Part shown: positions 63,769 to 64,000 of the stretch, piece after piece
How positions within the stretch are numbered: the first letter of the stretch is position 1
How the letters are laid out: the number at the start of each line of letters is the position of its first letter
Source: Clostridium sp. CAG:417
GTDB lineage: Bacteria > Bacillota_I > Bacilli_A > RF39 > UBA660
Direction: 5' to 3'
DNA length: 64,000 nucleotides
Assembly (NCBI GenBank): GCA_000432835.1
Contig: FR890375.1
Coordinates: 124,001-188,000 of the forward strand
The notes under the pieces: model-generated
What the model was told of the DNA's origin: nothing
Seen by the model: the letters and a program-made list of their open reading frames with translations, nothing else
The model's database searches: none
Made by a program: the position numbers and the translations under genes

Positions 63769-64000
63769 TTACATATTGTTACGCTCTAAAAAAATTTTAT
63801 CCCCAACCTCTAGGTTAATAGCGTAAATATCGTTTTTTTCACAAGTAAATATTAATTTTTTTGATTCATCTGTAGGAGTGTTTTCTTTGTCATTAGTATT
63901 ATTGTCATTATTTTTTTCATTATTATTATCATTTTCTTTTTGACCATCGCTACCATTATTATTAGAGTTTTGGTTCTCTTTTGGTACACTTTTAAAAGTA
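63769..64000 (-). CDS. Partial gene, C-terminal end of an N/K/D-rich protein
   Basis: The open minus-strand frame runs from the window edge to TAA (63769-63771). The visible 77 codons begin in low complexity (NQNSNNNGSDGQKENDNNNE) and end in a compact segment, KKLIFTCEKNDIYAINLEVG then DKIFLERNNM. The disordered N-rich linker before a short C-terminal domain suggests a surface or secretion-linked protein. It precedes essC on the same strand. A type VII component (an EssB- or EsaA-like tail) cannot be excluded, but nothing confirms it. Confidence 0.55.
   Translation of the reverse strand, partial: TFKSVPKENQNSNNNGSDGQKENDNNNEKNNDNNTNDKENTPTDESKKLIFTCEKNDIYAINLEVGDKIFLERNNM

Noticed and set aside
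1..64000. TGA read as tryptophan (mycoplasma code)
   Set aside because: Several intact genes end in TGA and tryptophans are coded by TGG.
1..64000. CRISPR array or tRNA/rRNA genes
   Set aside because: No regularly spaced repeats of CRISPR length and no tRNA cloverleaf or rRNA segments were seen by eye; a covariance search would settle it.

Overview
The window is very AT-rich bacterial DNA with standard stop codons (TGA is used as a stop, for example by the C5 methyltransferase gene). Ribosome-binding sites are strong (AGGAGG/AGGTGA), genes are densely packed and mostly on the minus strand, and terminators are U-rich. A T-box leucine leader, FemX-type peptidoglycan bridge enzymes, YtxH/DUF948 proteins, Cse60, a SpoIID-like protein, VanY, DUF368 and a type VIIb secretion ATPase point to a low-GC Firmicute. 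An uncultured gut member of the Bacilli (RF39 or Erysipelotrichia-like) is my inference, not proven.

Layout. 1-17,000 is chromosomal core: YtxG/YtxH-like envelope proteins, a lipoprotein, trmB, two FemX-like ligases, DUF523, a MurJ/SpoVB-type flippase, cse60, a T-box-controlled pair ending in a leucyl-tRNA synthetase with an inserted NUDIX domain, a GH31 glycosidase, a VanY carboxypeptidase and a DUF3592 protein. 17,143-45,576 is one chromosomal gene, an Amidase_3 plus LysM cell-wall hydrolase on the minus strand, cut into three pieces by two unrelated integrated elements. 45,700-64,000 is core again: a hybrid histidine kinase, an adenylate-forming ligase, a frameshifted PLP decarboxylase, a CYTH protein, DUF368, a CDF transporter, HtrA, an Abi_2 protein, a zinc-phospholipase-C-like protein, a SpoIID-like protein and a type VII secretion cluster (essC, esaB-like, two small proteins).

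Element A (about 18,128-31,037) has its own large serine recombinase and a 9-bp core, TCGCCACCT, at both ends. It carries a two-methyltransferase/HNH restriction-modification operon, a PHP-ATPase (TrlF-like) with a small overlapping partner, and a Phd-like antitoxin behind a 44-bp perfect palindrome. I see no relaxase, so it looks like a defence island. Element B (about 31,265-45,534) has a second serine recombinase, a MobV relaxase, and an oriT with the pMV158-type nick sequence TAGTGTG/TTA 7 kb from the relaxase. It also carries an operon led by a GH10-like, tail-anchored protein, several unknown proteins sharing N- or C-terminal modules, and, at its far end, a retron-like reverse transcriptase preceded by a small protein and a promoter-driven, highly structured non-coding leader.

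The two elements enter the amidase gene inside codons for its conserved active-site motifs (GHGGDDPG and NHINAGGGE). Joining the three pieces across the inferred cores restores one uninterrupted reading frame, so both insertions look precise and in principle reversible. The best candidates for a little-described system are the reverse-transcriptase/leader-RNA unit, the GH10-like mobile-element protein and the doubly interrupted amidase.
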